Assembly (NCBI RefSeq): GCF_018449605.1
Contig: NZ_JAAVUW010000001.1
Coordinates: 434,001 to 498,000 of the forward strand
Direction of reading: 5' to 3'
Source of the DNA: Luteibacter sp. dw_328
Lineage (GTDB): Bacteria > Pseudomonadota > Gammaproteobacteria > Xanthomonadales > Rhodanobacteraceae
DNA length: 64,000 nt
The notes below the pieces were generated by a model, which saw only the letters and a list, made by a program, of their open reading frames with translations, was not told where the DNA came from and made no database searches. This document shows, piece by piece, positions 29,287-40,051 of the stretch. Each line of letters begins with the position of its first letter. Positions within the stretch are counted from its first letter, which is position 1. Made by a program: the position numbers and the translations under genes.

Positions 29287-29783
29287 CTTCGCGCGCCATT
29301 CTCGCCGGCGGTTGCTTTTGGGGCATGCAGGACCTGATTCGCCGCCAGCCCGGCGTCATCGCCACGCGCGTGGGCTATTCGGGCGGTGATGTGCCGAACG
29401 CGACCTACCGTAACCACGGCAGTCATGCCGAGGCGATCGAGATCGAGTTTGATCCGGCCAAAGTGAGCTACCGCAAGATTCTCGAGTTTTTCTTCCAGAT
29501 CCACGATCCGACTACGCTGAATCGGCAAGGGAACGATCGGGGTGAGAGCTATCGTTCGGCCATCTTCTACCTCGATGACGAGCAGAAGGCCGTCGCCGAA
29601 GACACCATCGCGGACGTCAATGCGTCAGGCCTGTGGCCGGGCAAGGCGGTGACCGAACTGTCGCCCGCGGGCCCGTTCTGGGAGGCCGAACCCGAGCACC
29701 AGGACTACCTGGAGAAGTATCCGAACGGTTACACGTGTCATTTCATCCGTCCGGATTGGGTGCTGCCCAGGCGCGCTGCCTGA
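29283..29783 (+). CDS. msrA: peptide-methionine (S)-S-oxide reductase
   Basis: 166 residues from a GTG overlapping the msrB stop. The catalytic Cys11 lies in the invariant [29 protein letters not shown] and [16 protein letters not shown] follow as expected. It reduces the S-epimer of methionine sulfoxide, so with MsrB both epimers are repaired in the cytoplasm. The N-terminus is short, without an export signal. Confidence 0.96.
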   Translation: MTSRAILAGGCFWGMQDLIRRQPGVIATRVGYSGGDVPNATYRNHGSHAEAIEIEFDPAKVSYRKILEFFFQIHDPTTLNRQGNDRGESYRSAIFYLDDEQKAVAEDTIADVNASGLWPGKAVTELSPAGPFWEAEPEHQDYLEKYPNGYTCHFIRPDWVLPRRAA

Positions 29784-29792
29784 TCCCTCCTG

Positions 29793-29824
29793 GCGTGCCG
29801 GCTCTGGTATAAGGGCCGGCACGC
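29793..29824. other. hairpin between msrA and the LytS-like gene
   Basis: Perfect 10-base arms GCGTGCCGGC and GCCGGCACGC surround a 12-base loop. No T-run follows, so it is not a standard terminator; it may weaken read-through or protect the msrBA transcript end. Confidence 0.5.
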
Positions 29825-29847
29825 AAGACTGGGGTGGGGGCCTCGAC

Positions 29848-30915
29848 ATGAAGACAGGGAAGAAAGGCTACGCCGTGATCCTATGGGTCGCGTTGCTGGT
29901 GGCCATCGGTTTGCTCAGGGCGTCGAACCGGTATCTCATCGATATCGCCAACCACGCGCCCTCGCTGTTTACACCCAAGCTGATCGACGAACTCACCGGT
30001 TCGTTGAGCTTCGGTGCGTTCCTGCCCGTGCTGTTCGTCGTGTTGCGCCGTATTACGCGCATACCGTCGGTGCCGGCGCGTCTTCTCGGGCACCTGGGAC
30101 TGTTCCTGGCGCTGTCCGTGGCGCAAACGAGCCTGATGCTGGGCCTGCGGCTGCTCGTCTTTCCGCTGGCCGGCTACGCGCGCTTTGCGGCGATGCCTAC
30201 GGGCTGGCGTTACCTCATGGAAATGCCGACGCAGCTGTTCTTTTACGCGGTCATCGCACTGGGCCTGTGGCTGTTCGATCGCTACCGCGAAGGACAGGCA
30301 AAGGAGCTGCGTGCGGCGCAACTGGAATCGGCGTTGTCTGACGCGCGCCTTGATGCCTTGCGACTGCAGTTGAATCCCCACTTCCTGTTCAACACGCTCA
30401 ACGCCGTCTCCGAGCTCATGTACGAGCGGCCGAAGGTGGCCGATGAAATGCTTTCCCGCATCGGCGAACTGTTGCGTGCGACGTTGTCGGCGACCGCCCA
30501 GGAGCACCGGCTTGCCGACGAGTGGCAGTTGCTTTCCCTGTACCTCGATATCCAGCGAGCGCGCTTCGGTAGCGGTCTCGACGCGCATGTGGAAGGCGAT
30601 GCCACCCTCGACGACCTGCATGTGCCGTTCCTGATCCTGCAACCGCTGGTCGAGAATGCCATCGAGCATGGCGGCAGCGGCGACGGCAGGCGCGTCTCCG
30701 TCGACGCACGGCGGGAGGCGGGCAGGCTGACCTTGCGCGTCCGCGATTTCGGCGGCGGTGCAGGGCGCCCCGGCCACGGCATCGGCTTCGCCAACGTCGA
30801 CGCGCGCTTGCGTCACCTCTATGGCGAGGACGCCGGTGTGAGCCGCGACGCGGCCGTGGGCGGCGGCTCGGTCGTGACCGTGTGGTTGCCCGCGCGACGT
30901 TGGGCGGCGGCATGA
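29848..30915 (+). CDS. LytS/AlgZ-type sensor histidine kinase
   Basis: 355 residues. Four membrane helices fill the first 150 residues, followed by a His_kinase domain with the typical LRLQLNPHFLFNTLNAVSEL (phospho-His near residue 178) and a HATPase with LVENAIEHG and GIGFANVDARL. There is no separate sensor domain, so the signal is probably sensed in the membrane. Its TGA overlaps the ATG of a LytTR response regulator; the two form a LytS/LytR- or AlgZ/AlgR-like pair. Confidence 0.93.
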   Translation: MKTGKKGYAVILWVALLVAIGLLRASNRYLIDIANHAPSLFTPKLIDELTGSLSFGAFLPVLFVVLRRITRIPSVPARLLGHLGLFLALSVAQTSLMLGLRLLVFPLAGYARFAAMPTGWRYLMEMPTQLFFYAVIALGLWLFDRYREGQAKELRAAQLESALSDARLDALRLQLNPHFLFNTLNAVSELMYERPKVADEMLSRIGELLRATLSATAQEHRLADEWQLLSLYLDIQRARFGSGLDAHVEGDATLDDLHVPFLILQPLVENAIEHGGSGDGRRVSVDARREAGRLTLRVRDFGGGAGRPGHGIGFANVDARLRHLYGEDAGVSRDAAVGGGSVVTVWLPARRWAAA

Positions 30916-31673
30916 GCCTGCGCGCTGTCGTCGTCGATGACGAAGCGCCCGCGCGCGCCAAACTGCGCCGTTATCTCGCGACTGCCGACGGTCTGGAGTG
31001 GGTCGGTGAGGCCGGAAATGGCATCGATGCGATCAGCCTTATCCAGCGACTCCGGCCGGACGTGATCTTCCTCGATATCAGCATGCCGGGCATGGACGGT
31101 TTCGGTGTGTTGCAGGCACTGGGCGAGCCTTTGCCGGCGGAGATCATTTTCGTCACCGCGCACGACACGCACGCGGTGCGGGCATTCGAAGTGCACGCCT
31201 TCGACTACCTGCTCAAGCCCGTAGGACCGCAACGCTTCGATCGCCTCGCCGCGCGACTGCGTCGATTGATCGTTCCATCCGCCGACCTCGCCGTGCGGAT
31301 GGACGGATTGCTCGATGCCTTCCCGCCACCAGCGCATTATCTGGAGCGTCTGCTTCTTCCGACCGGTGACCGCGCGGAACTGGTGCATGTCGACCGCATC
31401 GATCGCATCGAGTCGGACCGCAATTACATCGATGTCTACGTGGAAGGCACGCCGCGCCGCTTACGCGGCACGCTCGACGCGATGCAGGCTCGGCTGTCGC
31501 CCGGACACTTCGTCCGCATCAATCGCTCCACCGTGGTCAGGCTCGATGCGATCCGGGAACTGACGCCCTGGCCGGAGGGTGAGCAGCGCCTGCTGCTGCG
31601 CGACGGCGCCCGGGTGACCTGGACCCGTCGCTACCTCGACCAGCTGCCGCCAGGACTGGCGCTCCAGCTCTAG
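30912..31673 (+). CDS. LytTR-family response regulator
   Basis: 253 residues from the ATG at 30912 (ATGA overlap with the kinase). Receiver domain with Asp9-Asp10-Glu11, phosphoacceptor Asp55 in FLDISMPGMDG and the KPV lysine; then a LytTR DNA-binding domain (about 150-250: VDRIDRIESDRNYIDVY, FVRINRSTVV, LLLRDGARVTWTRRY). LytTR proteins control envelope or virulence factors. The gene following on the same strand, a serine hydrolase, begins 116 bp later. Confidence 0.94.
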   Translation: MSLRAVVVDDEAPARAKLRRYLATADGLEWVGEAGNGIDAISLIQRLRPDVIFLDISMPGMDGFGVLQALGEPLPAEIIFVTAHDTHAVRAFEVHAFDYLLKPVGPQRFDRLAARLRRLIVPSADLAVRMDGLLDAFPPPAHYLERLLLPTGDRAELVHVDRIDRIESDRNYIDVYVEGTPRRLRGTLDAMQARLSPGHFVRINRSTVVRLDAIRELTPWPEGEQRLLLRDGARVTWTRRYLDQLPPGLALQL

Positions 31674-31789
31674 GCGCCCGTGTTCGCGCCATGGCGGCCC
31701 TGGTCCCTGGAACAGGGGCGTTCGTCCCAGCGCGCGGGCCTGTCGTCCCTGGCGGCGCGCAGACTGCGCAAAACCTCGAAGAGACGACC

Positions 31790-33169
31790 ATGAGAAACAA
31801 AGCACTGATCGCCGTCGGCGTCGTGGCGGTGGCTGCGGCCTCCGCCTGGGCGGTGTTCCGGCCGGACCAGGCGTTGCGTGTCGCTGCGGGTGTGGCCGCG
31901 CACCACGTCTGCTCGATGGTCTTCGTCGGTGGCCAGGACCCGCAACGCACTTACGATGAGCTGGTCGTGCCGATGATCGGGGATGTGGCGGGGCGCCTGC
32001 TCAGCGTGCACGTGTCGCCGGAGACCCAGAGCGTGGCCGTGTCGAGTCCGCTGCGCTCGCTGGCTAGCGCCAGCTATGTTCGCGGCTACGGTTGCCGTCT
32101 GGATCTGCCGGGCAACATTCCGTTGGTGGCGGATGCGCCAGTCGCGACGCCCCCATCGCGTGATGGGAGCGATTTCGCGCCAGCACAGGCGGTCGTTACC
32201 GACAGGCCCGCCGTCACGGAGGCGCTGGAGCGTGTTTTCAGCGACCGCCCCGGCGAGCCGGCGAAGCAGGTCAAGGCCGTTGTCGTGGTCAAAGGCGGCC
32301 ATGTCGTCGCCGAGCGCTACGCCGATGGTTTCGGCGTGGGCAGCCCGCTGATCAGCTTCTCCGTCGCGAAGTCATTCACCAACGCGCTGGTCGGCTTGCT
32401 CGTCGTCGACGGCAAGTTGCACGTGGATCAGGCGCTGGATGCCGCCGAATGGCGCCGGTCGGGCGACGCGCGTGGGGCGATCACCGTGGAAGACCTGATG
32501 CGCATGCGTAGCGGCCTCGCCGCAGAGGAGGCGGAGTCGGCCTTCAGTCCGGTGGCGCAGATGGAGTTCCTGCACGGCGACATGGCCGGTTTTGCCGCCG
32601 CCCAGCCGGCGAAGGAAGCGCCGGGCAAGACTTTCGAATACACCTCGGCCGACACGCTGCTGCTCGACAGGATGATCGGCGAACGGGTCGGCGGTGGCCC
32701 GGACGGGGTGCGGGAGTACGCAAGAAACCGCCTGTTCAGTCACCTTGGCATGCATGACATCACCATGGAATTCGACGGTAAGGGAACCTTCGTCGGGTCC
32801 ACGTATGTCTATGCCAGTGCCCGTGACTACGCGAAGTTCGGCTTGCTCTACCTCAACGACGGCGTTGCGCCGGATGGCGAGCGCCTGCTGCCCCGTGGAT
32901 GGGTGGCGTGGTCGCGCACATCCACCCTGGGGGCGCCCTATGGCGCCGGCTTCTGGACCAACGACGGCCCGAGCGAGCCGGCGACATGGCGCGTCGAAGG
33001 AGGGTTCCCAAAGGACGGCTTCTACGCCAGCGGCACGATGGGCCAGCGCATCTACATCGTGCCATCGGCGCACCTGGTAATCACGCGCTTCGGTTATTCA
33101 GCGCCGCCCGACTATGGCATCAAGGACGATATCGCACTGATCAAGGCAGTTATCGAGGCTTATCGATAG
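31790..33169 (+). CDS. exported or membrane-anchored serine hydrolase, beta-lactamase (class C) family
   Basis: 459 residues from the ATG at 31790; an N-terminal hydrophobic helix (5-22) serves as signal or anchor. The beta-lactamase/6-aminohexanoate-dimer-hydrolase core has the SxxK motif SVAK (Ser191, Lys194) and a Tyr-Thr-Ser motif in FEYTSAD, followed by GGFPKDGFYASGTMGQ. Substrate unknown: esters, amides or peptidoglycan pieces are all possible. The last 20 bp overlap the end of the convergent gph gene. Confidence 0.87.
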   Translation: MRNKALIAVGVVAVAAASAWAVFRPDQALRVAAGVAAHHVCSMVFVGGQDPQRTYDELVVPMIGDVAGRLLSVHVSPETQSVAVSSPLRSLASASYVRGYGCRLDLPGNIPLVADAPVATPPSRDGSDFAPAQAVVTDRPAVTEALERVFSDRPGEPAKQVKAVVVVKGGHVVAERYADGFGVGSPLISFSVAKSFTNALVGLLVVDGKLHVDQALDAAEWRRSGDARGAITVEDLMRMRSGLAAEEAESAFSPVAQMEFLHGDMAGFAAAQPAKEAPGKTFEYTSADTLLLDRMIGERVGGGPDGVREYARNRLFSHLGMHDITMEFDGKGTFVGSTYVYASARDYAKFGLLYLNDGVAPDGERLLPRGWVAWSRTSTLGAPYGAGFWTNDGPSEPATWRVEGGFPKDGFYASGTMGQRIYIVPSAHLVITRFGYSAPPDYGIKDDIALIKAVIEAYR

Positions 33170-33827
33170 CGAGCAGATCGGGCATCCGGTCGATCACCGC
33201 GAGCGCACCGATCGCATGCAGGTCGAGCGACTTGCGATAGCCGTAGCTGACCATGACAAATGCCAGGCCTGCATCGCGCGCGGCAAGCACGTCGCTCTCG
33301 GAATCGCCGACCATCAGCGTCTCACCCGGGGCGACGCCTGCTTCCCTGGCAAGATGCAGCAGCGGTACGCCGCTGGGCTTGCGCTCCGGCAGGGTGTTGC
33401 CGCCGACGATGCCGTCGATGTACGGCAGCATGCCGCGTATCTCGAGCAAGGGGCGCACGAACTCTTCGTTCTTGTTCGTGCACACGGCGAGCTTCACGCC
33501 CTGTGCGTGCAGGGCAGCCAGCGTGTCGACCACGCCGTCGTAGGCGATGCCGTCCAGCGCCGTCTCGGCATAGTGTTCGAGGAAGCCTGGCATGACCTCG
33601 TCGATGTCCGCGTCACTGCCCGCATGGCGAAACGCGTAGGTGATGAGCTTGCGCGAGCCTTCGCCGATCCACTCGGTGATCTGCGCGACGTCGTAGGTGG
33701 GCAACTTCCAGTCATGGAGCGTGCGGTTGACCGATTCAGCGATATCGGCCGCGCTATCGACCAGCGTGCCGTCGAGGTCGAAGATGACCAGGGAAAAAGG
33801 GAAGGTCAAAGCGGTTGCTCCACGCAT
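33150..33827 (-). CDS. gph: HAD-family phosphoglycolate phosphatase
   Basis: 225 residues. HAD motif I FDLDGTLVDS with nucleophile Asp17 and Asp19; motif II in AVCTNK; motif III/IV in ERKPSG...MVGDSESDVLAARDAG. This pattern and the helical cap with EWIGEGSRKLI fit Gph, which clears 2-phosphoglycolate made in DNA repair or metabolism; a related HAD specificity cannot be excluded. The gene overlaps the serine hydrolase end tail-to-tail, and a TetR gene lies just upstream on the same strand (12 bp away). Confidence 0.88.
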   Translation of the reverse strand: MRGATALTFPFSLVIFDLDGTLVDSAADIAESVNRTLHDWKLPTYDVAQITEWIGEGSRKLITYAFRHAGSDADIDEVMPGFLEHYAETALDGIAYDGVVDTLAALHAQGVKLAVCTNKNEEFVRPLLEIRGMLPYIDGIVGGNTLPERKPSGVPLLHLAREAGVAPGETLMVGDSESDVLAARDAGLAFVMVSYGYRKSLDLHAIGALAVIDRMPDLLAIDKPR

Positions 33828-33839
33828 AAACCCGACATT

Positions 33840-34502
33840 CTACGCCTTGGCCGGACCGACGCCGTGGCGGAGCAGGGCGAGCGCGTGGCGCGTGATCTGT
33901 TCCGGGCCGATGTGGTTGCGCATGGGGTCGTCACGCCATTTGCGCGAGGCCGTCATCGGCAGCACTGTCAGGCTCAGTATCGAACCGATGATCAGTGCGG
34001 GATCCAGGTCTTCACCGAGCAGGCCCTCGGCCTGCCAGCGGCGCATGGTATCGAGCACCGTCGCCTGGCGGCTCTCGTTGAAACGCTTGTGGATGTGCTG
34101 TTTGAAGAGGTCGTCTTCGCGGAGCATTTCGCCGAAGAAGACGGGGCCGATCCAGGGACTTTCCGCGGCGAGTTCCACAAAGCGCTGGGCCAGTGTGGTG
34201 AAGGCGGCGACCGGGTCGTTCGCGTTGTCGAGGAAGATGCCTTCGATATGCCTGCGCATCGGCGCGATGCGCTCGTCGAACAGCACGTCGAACAACTCGT
34301 CGCGGGTCTTGAAGTAGTAGTGCACGGCAGCAGGCGTCATGCCCGCGGCGCGCGCGATGGCGGCCAGGGTGGTCTCGGCGTACCCCTGGCGCGCAAACAG
34401 TTCCAGCGCGATACCGATCAGGCGCTGGCGTTGATCGGGGCTGTCGGCCTGGGCGGGCGGGCGGCCGGGGCGGCGGCCGCGGAGGGCGGTTGGATCGACC
34501 AC
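33840..34502 (-). CDS. TetR/AcrR family regulator
   Basis: 220 residues from a GTG at 34502. After a Pro/Arg-rich leader, residues 25-72 are a TetR helix-turn-helix (ELFARQGYAETTLAAIARAAGMTPAAVHYYF). The rest is a helical effector domain. It is divergent from the 14-helix MFS exporter gene, separated by 117 bp with an AT-rich imperfect dyad, so it most likely represses the exporter until a drug-like ligand binds. Confidence 0.92.
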   Translation of the reverse strand: MVDPTALRGRRPGRPPAQADSPDQRQRLIGIALELFARQGYAETTLAAIARAAGMTPAAVHYYFKTRDELFDVLFDERIAPMRRHIEGIFLDNANDPVAAFTTLAQRFVELAAESPWIGPVFFGEMLREDDLFKQHIHKRFNESRQATVLDTMRRWQAEGLLGEDLDPALIIGSILSLTVLPMTASRKWRDDPMRNHIGPEQITRHALALLRHGVGPAKA

Positions 34503-34578
34503 GTTTATCTACCTTCGTCGCTAACGAGCATGGATACCACGGTGACGGATGGATTGACGCCGGTCCAGTCCCGGACAT

Positions 34579-36185
<1,607 letters not shown>

Positions 36186-36195
36186 CTAGCGCTGC

Positions 36196-37080
36196 TCAGG
36201 CCTGTTGCAGCAACCTGGCATCGCGCCTTGGCGGAAGGCCGAACATTCGCGAATACTCACGACTGAACTGCGACGCGCTTTCATAGCCGACAGCGAACGC
36301 CGCGGTCTCGGCACTGGCGGCTTCGCCGACCATCAGTCGACGCGCTTCGAGTAGGCGCATCTGTTTCTGGTACTGCAGGGGCGTCATCGACGTAAGCCGG
36401 CGGAACTGCCGATGAAAGGCCGATGCGCTCATCTTCGCGCCGGCTGCCAGATCGTCGATGCGCATCGGCTCGGCGAAACGGTCGCGTAAGCGGTGGATAG
36501 CGGCGATGACGCGATGCGCATGCGTGTTGGCAAGGACCATGCGGGCGACTTCCGCATGGTGCGGGCCGCTAAGCAGCCAATAGGCAATCTCGCGCATGAT
36601 CGCCGGATACAACAACGGAATGGCCTGCGGCGTATCCAGCAAGCGCACCAGGCGCAACGTACAGTCGGCAAGCGGGCCGTCGAAATCGGTGACGAAGACG
36701 CCGGAACCAGGACCCTCGCCGCCGGGTGCCGGCGTGTCCAGCGCATCGGCGACCTCACGCATGATGGCGAGATCGAACTCGATGATGATGCCGAGGAACG
36801 GTTCCGTGGGACTGGCTTCCGCCACCCGCCCGAGCGCCGGCGTCTCTACGCTTACGATAAGCGCCTGGCCCGCGCGGTAGTCCATGTGGCGATCACCGAA
36901 AACCGCCCACTTCGCACCCTGCACGACGATGCACAGGGCCGGCTTGAAGATCAGGTGAGCCGGCGGCCTTTCATGATCCGAGCGCAGCAGCACCATGCCA
37001 GGCACGTCGGTCAGGTACGGGCCGTATACATCCTGGCGATCGGTATGGCGGAGCAACGCCTGGGTCAGTTCGGGTGTCAT
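36196..37080 (-). CDS. AraC family transcriptional regulator
   Basis: 294 residues. An N-terminal cupin-like AraC_N domain (about 20-185; HLIFKPALCIVVQGAKWAVFGD is characteristic) precedes two helix-turn-helix units (about 190-290: IDDLAAGAKMSASAFHRQFRRLTSMTPLQYQKQMRL...AAFAVGYESASQFSREYSRMFG). It is divergent from an SDR gene with 115 bp between, which is its likely target together with the MFS gene beyond. Confidence 0.93.
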   Translation of the reverse strand: MTPELTQALLRHTDRQDVYGPYLTDVPGMVLLRSDHERPPAHLIFKPALCIVVQGAKWAVFGDRHMDYRAGQALIVSVETPALGRVAEASPTEPFLGIIIEFDLAIMREVADALDTPAPGGEGPGSGVFVTDFDGPLADCTLRLVRLLDTPQAIPLLYPAIMREIAYWLLSGPHHAEVARMVLANTHAHRVIAAIHRLRDRFAEPMRIDDLAAGAKMSASAFHRQFRRLTSMTPLQYQKQMRLLEARRLMVGEAASAETAAFAVGYESASQFSREYSRMFGLPPRRDARLLQQA

Positions 37081-37195
37081 GGCGCCATCCTATGCCGGCG
37101 AGCAGGATCAGGCAAGAATGGGCCGGGTTCGCGCATTCAGTCCGGAGCCCCGCCGGCCTATCGTTTGTCCAGGCCCACCCTCCGAAGGACAGCTC

Positions 37196-37975
37196 GTGAC
37201 CAACGAAAACTCAACGAATAACATGGCGAAGATCGCCATCATTACCGGCGGCAGCCGTGGCATCGGCCGCAGCACCGTGGTCCACCTGGCGGCGCGCGGC
37301 GTCGATAGCATCTTCACCTACCGCGAGAATCAGGCAGAAGCGGCGAAGGTTGTTGCGGCGGTGGAAGCGCAGGGAAGGCGAGCTATCGCGCTTCAGCTGG
37401 ATACCGGTGTCGCGGCATCGTTCGCCGACTTCGTCGAACGCGCGAAGGCTGCGCTCGCTGAACTCGGGGCGCATCGCTTCGACTACCTGGTCAACAACGC
37501 GGGCCAGTCCCTGCACAAAGCCTTCGACCAGACGACGGAAGAGGAACTGGACGCCATTTACAACGTCCACTTCAAGGGCGTGTACCTGCTGACCCAGAAG
37601 CTGCTGCCGCTCATCGCGGACGGCGGGCGCATCATCAACATCTCGTCCGGCCTTGCGCGTGTGTCGATGCCTGGCAGCTCGGCGTATGGTGCGATGAAGG
37701 GCGCCGTCGAAGTGCTGACACGCTATATGGCCGCAGAGCTCGGCCCCCGTGGCATCGCCGTGAACACGGTGGCGCCGGGTGCCGTGGCCACCGACTTCAG
37801 CGGTGGCATGGTGCGTGACACCCCCGAGCTGGCCAAGCGCATTTCCGACATGACCGCCCTGGGTCGCGTGGGATTGCCGGACGACCTCGGCGCGATGATC
37901 TCTTCGCTGCTGTCGGACGATAACCGCTGGATCAGCGGTCAGCGCATCGAGGTATCCGGCGGCATGCTGGTTTAA
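37196..37975 (+). CDS. short-chain dehydrogenase/reductase
   Basis: 259 residues from a GTG at 37196, selected for the GAAGGAC ribosome site 6 bases before it; the ATG at 37223 is the alternative. TGGSRGIG cofactor motif, NNAG, Ser in NISSGLA and YGAMK (Tyr-x-x-x-Lys) are all present, so it should be active with NADP(H). It belongs to the 3-oxoacyl reductase-like group; substrate unknown. Its stop overlaps that of the convergent MFS gene in a shared TTAA. Confidence 0.9.
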   Translation: MTNENSTNNMAKIAIITGGSRGIGRSTVVHLAARGVDSIFTYRENQAEAAKVVAAVEAQGRRAIALQLDTGVAASFADFVERAKAALAELGAHRFDYLVNNAGQSLHKAFDQTTEEELDAIYNVHFKGVYLLTQKLLPLIADGGRIINISSGLARVSMPGSSAYGAMKGAVEVLTRYMAAELGPRGIAVNTVAPGAVATDFSGGMVRDTPELAKRISDMTALGRVGLPDDLGAMISSLLSDDNRWISGQRIEVSGGMLV

Positions 37976-39198
37976 TGCACTGACGCTTCGGCGGGCGCAG
38001 CGAACGCCGGCTTGCGTCCGCCGAAGGTGAAGAGCAACACCAGTGCGATGACGACCGCGACGCCACCGACCACCAGTGCCGGCACCACGCCAGCGCTGTC
38101 CACCACGCGACCGCCAAGGAACGAACCGGCCGCAATCGCGAGCTGGTAGGTCATGACGAACAGTGCGGAGCTCGCTTCCGCGTGGTCGCCGGCATAACGT
38201 GAGACCCACACGCTGAGCGCCACCGGGAGTGCGCCATAGGCCATGCCCCAGAGCAGGATGTCGGCGCTCGCGCCGAGGTGCGATGCACCCAGCAACGGCA
38301 AGGCGAAGATGGTGGCGCCGAGCAGAACCATCGTGCCGGCCAACGACCAGCGCAGGTCCTTCGCGATCGCCTTCGGGGCGAGGAAATTGCCGATGAAGCC
38401 GACCACGCCGAAGCCAAGCAGCACCGCGGTCATGCCGTGCTCGTCGAAGCCGGCGCGCTCGATCAGGAAGGGGGCGATGTAGGTGTACGCGGTGAAGTGC
38501 GCGGCGATGACAACGGCCATCATGATGAGGCTCAGGCGCGAGGTGGAGCGGCGCAGGAGGCTGCTGAAATCGGCCGTCTTCACCACGGTATCCGAGGGCA
38601 GGCGCGGCAGCAGGAAGAACTGCGCGATAAGGGCGACGAAGACCAGCGCACCCGTGGCGAGGAAAGCGTAGCGCCAGGACGCGACGCTGCCGATCAGGGT
38701 GCCCAGCGGCACGCCAATGATCGTGGCGAAGGTGATGCCGGCGAACATGGTGGCCGTCGCCAGCGCCGCCTGCTCGGGCTTCACCAGTCGACCCGCCGCC
38801 GCCAATGCGACGGCCCAGAACCCGCCCAGGGCGATGCCGAGCAAGGCGCGTGCGACCAACATGGTGGCGAATCCCGTGGCCGAGGCGGCCACGACGTTGG
38901 CGGCCATCAGCAGCACCGACAACAGGAGCAGTACGTTGCGGCGGTCGACGCGACCGGCGAGCACCGTGGTCAACGGCGCCGCAACCGCCGCGACCAGGCC
39001 GGTCGTGGTCACCATCAGGCCGCCGATACCGGTTTTGAGGTGCAGTTCGCCGGTGATCTGTGGAAGCAGTCCGATCGGCAGGAACTCGGTAGTGACGAAA
39101 GCAAAGGCCGCCAGCGTCACGGCAGCCACGGCCAGCCAGCCGCCTTTGGCCGGAGCAGGGGCATTCGGTAGGGGTTGAGTACTCATGGTTTTTGCCAT
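37972..39198 (-). CDS. MFS transporter, DHA1 (AraJ/NepI/SotB-like)
   Basis: 408 residues, 12 membrane helices. FVTTEFLPIGLLPQITGEL in helix 1, AGRVDRRNVLL after helix 2 and RALLGIALGGFWAVA in helix 4 place it with arabinose-efflux/purine-ribonucleoside exporters. Start at 39198 is uncertain; a second ATG is at 39186 and neither has a strong ribosome site. It lies end-to-end with the SDR gene. Substrate unknown. Confidence 0.9.
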   Translation of the reverse strand: MAKTMSTQPLPNAPAPAKGGWLAVAAVTLAAFAFVTTEFLPIGLLPQITGELHLKTGIGGLMVTTTGLVAAVAAPLTTVLAGRVDRRNVLLLLSVLLMAANVVAASATGFATMLVARALLGIALGGFWAVALAAAGRLVKPEQAALATATMFAGITFATIIGVPLGTLIGSVASWRYAFLATGALVFVALIAQFFLLPRLPSDTVVKTADFSSLLRRSTSRLSLIMMAVVIAAHFTAYTYIAPFLIERAGFDEHGMTAVLLGFGVVGFIGNFLAPKAIAKDLRWSLAGTMVLLGATIFALPLLGASHLGASADILLWGMAYGALPVALSVWVSRYAGDHAEASSALFVMTYQLAIAAGSFLGGRVVDSAGVVPALVVGGVAVVIALVLLFTFGGRKPAFAAPAEASVH

Positions 39199-39306
39199 CG
39201 CGGGAAGGGGATGGCACCTATATGCCGCCGGGGTTTTGCGGACAGTAGGCCTGCTAATGTCCGCTCACTTCGTCCTTATCGGACGGAGTCTTCCCGCTGC
39301 GCGGGA

Positions 39307-39328
39307 TCGCCGCTGAAACGGCTCCTAC
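39307..39328. repeat. single unit of the palindromic intergenic repeat, variant copy D
   Basis: TCGCCGCTGAAACGGCTCCTAC-like unit, the same ends as copies A-C with a changed core (GCTGAAACGGC). Only one unit is present here, next to small hairpins CGTCC/GGACG (39271-39285) and CCCGC/GCGGG. The 208-bp spacer between the divergent MFS and kinase genes holds nothing else I can identify. Confidence 0.6.
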
Positions 39329-39406
39329 CGGGTTTGCGGCAAGAATTTCATTCGTTCATAACATGACGACCGTTAGCTTTCATGGCAGGTATCCGCTGGT
39401 GAGAGC

Positions 39407-40051
39407 ATGATCGACAACAAGGTTCGCGAGCGCGTGGACGCGCTCATGGCACGCGGAGGACGCCGGATTCTCGGTATCGCCGGTGCACCCGGAGCAGGGA
39501 AGTCCACCCTGGCAGCGCAACTGGCTGCCCACTTGGGCAAGGCCGCCGTCATCGTTCCGATGGACGGCTTCCACCTTGCCAACGCCGAGCTCAAGCGACT
39601 GGATCGCGCCGAGCGCAAAGGCGCCCACGACACGTTCGACGCCTTTGGCTATGTCGCCTTGCTGCGACGTCTTCGAAGTCCGGTCCCCGGTGAAACCGTC
39701 TATGCCCCCGCCTTCCATCGTGAGATCGAGGAGGCCGTGGCCGGCGAGATTCCCGTCGCCGCCGATGTGCCGCTGGTGATTACGGAGGGCAATTACCTCC
39801 TGCTCGACGAGGGCCCATGGTCCGGCATTCATGGCCTGCTGGACGAGGCCTGGTACGTCGATGTCGACGGCCAGCAGCGCAAGGCCCAGTTACTGGCGCG
39901 CCACATGCGCTACGGGCGAAGTCGGGACGACGCGCTGGACTGGATCGAAAACACCGACGAGCCGAATGCTCGCCTCATTGCCGCGACCGCCGGTCGCGCT
40001 GACTTCCGGGCTCGCGTCGAGCTGGAGATGAACCATGCGCACAGTGAGTGA
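39407..40051 (+). CDS. P-loop nucleoside/sugar kinase family protein (uridine-kinase-like fold)
   Basis: 214 residues. Walker A GAPGAGKST (26-34), a substrate loop IVPMDGFHLAN, and VITEGNYLLLDEGPW place it in the uridine kinase/pantothenate kinase/phosphoribulokinase-like group (FrcK- or YggC-like). The last 17 bases overlap a sugar-porter gene, so translation is coupled; the kinase may phosphorylate what the porter brings in. The exact substrate (fructose, a nucleoside or another sugar) cannot be told from sequence. Confidence 0.85.
   Translation: MIDNKVRERVDALMARGGRRILGIAGAPGAGKSTLAAQLAAHLGKAAVIVPMDGFHLANAELKRLDRAERKGAHDTFDAFGYVALLRRLRSPVPGETVYAPAFHREIEEAVAGEIPVAADVPLVITEGNYLLLDEGPWSGIHGLLDEAWYVDVDGQQRKAQLLARHMRYGRSRDDALDWIENTDEPNARLIAATAGRADFRARVELEMNHAHSE

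Noticed and set aside
29793-29824. Rho-independent terminator after msrA
   Set aside because: The stem is strong but no T-run follows on either strand, so it is listed as a plain hairpin.
37211-39217. Minus-strand open frame of 668 codons spanning the SDR and the MFS gene region
   Set aside because: It is a GC-rich shadow frame: its translation is Arg/Gly/His-rich low-complexity sequence and it lies over two genes with clear family motifs in other frames. The same holds for long antisense frames at 768-1856, 2484-3710, 8360-9622, 18561-19736, 23088-24473 and 26981-28507.
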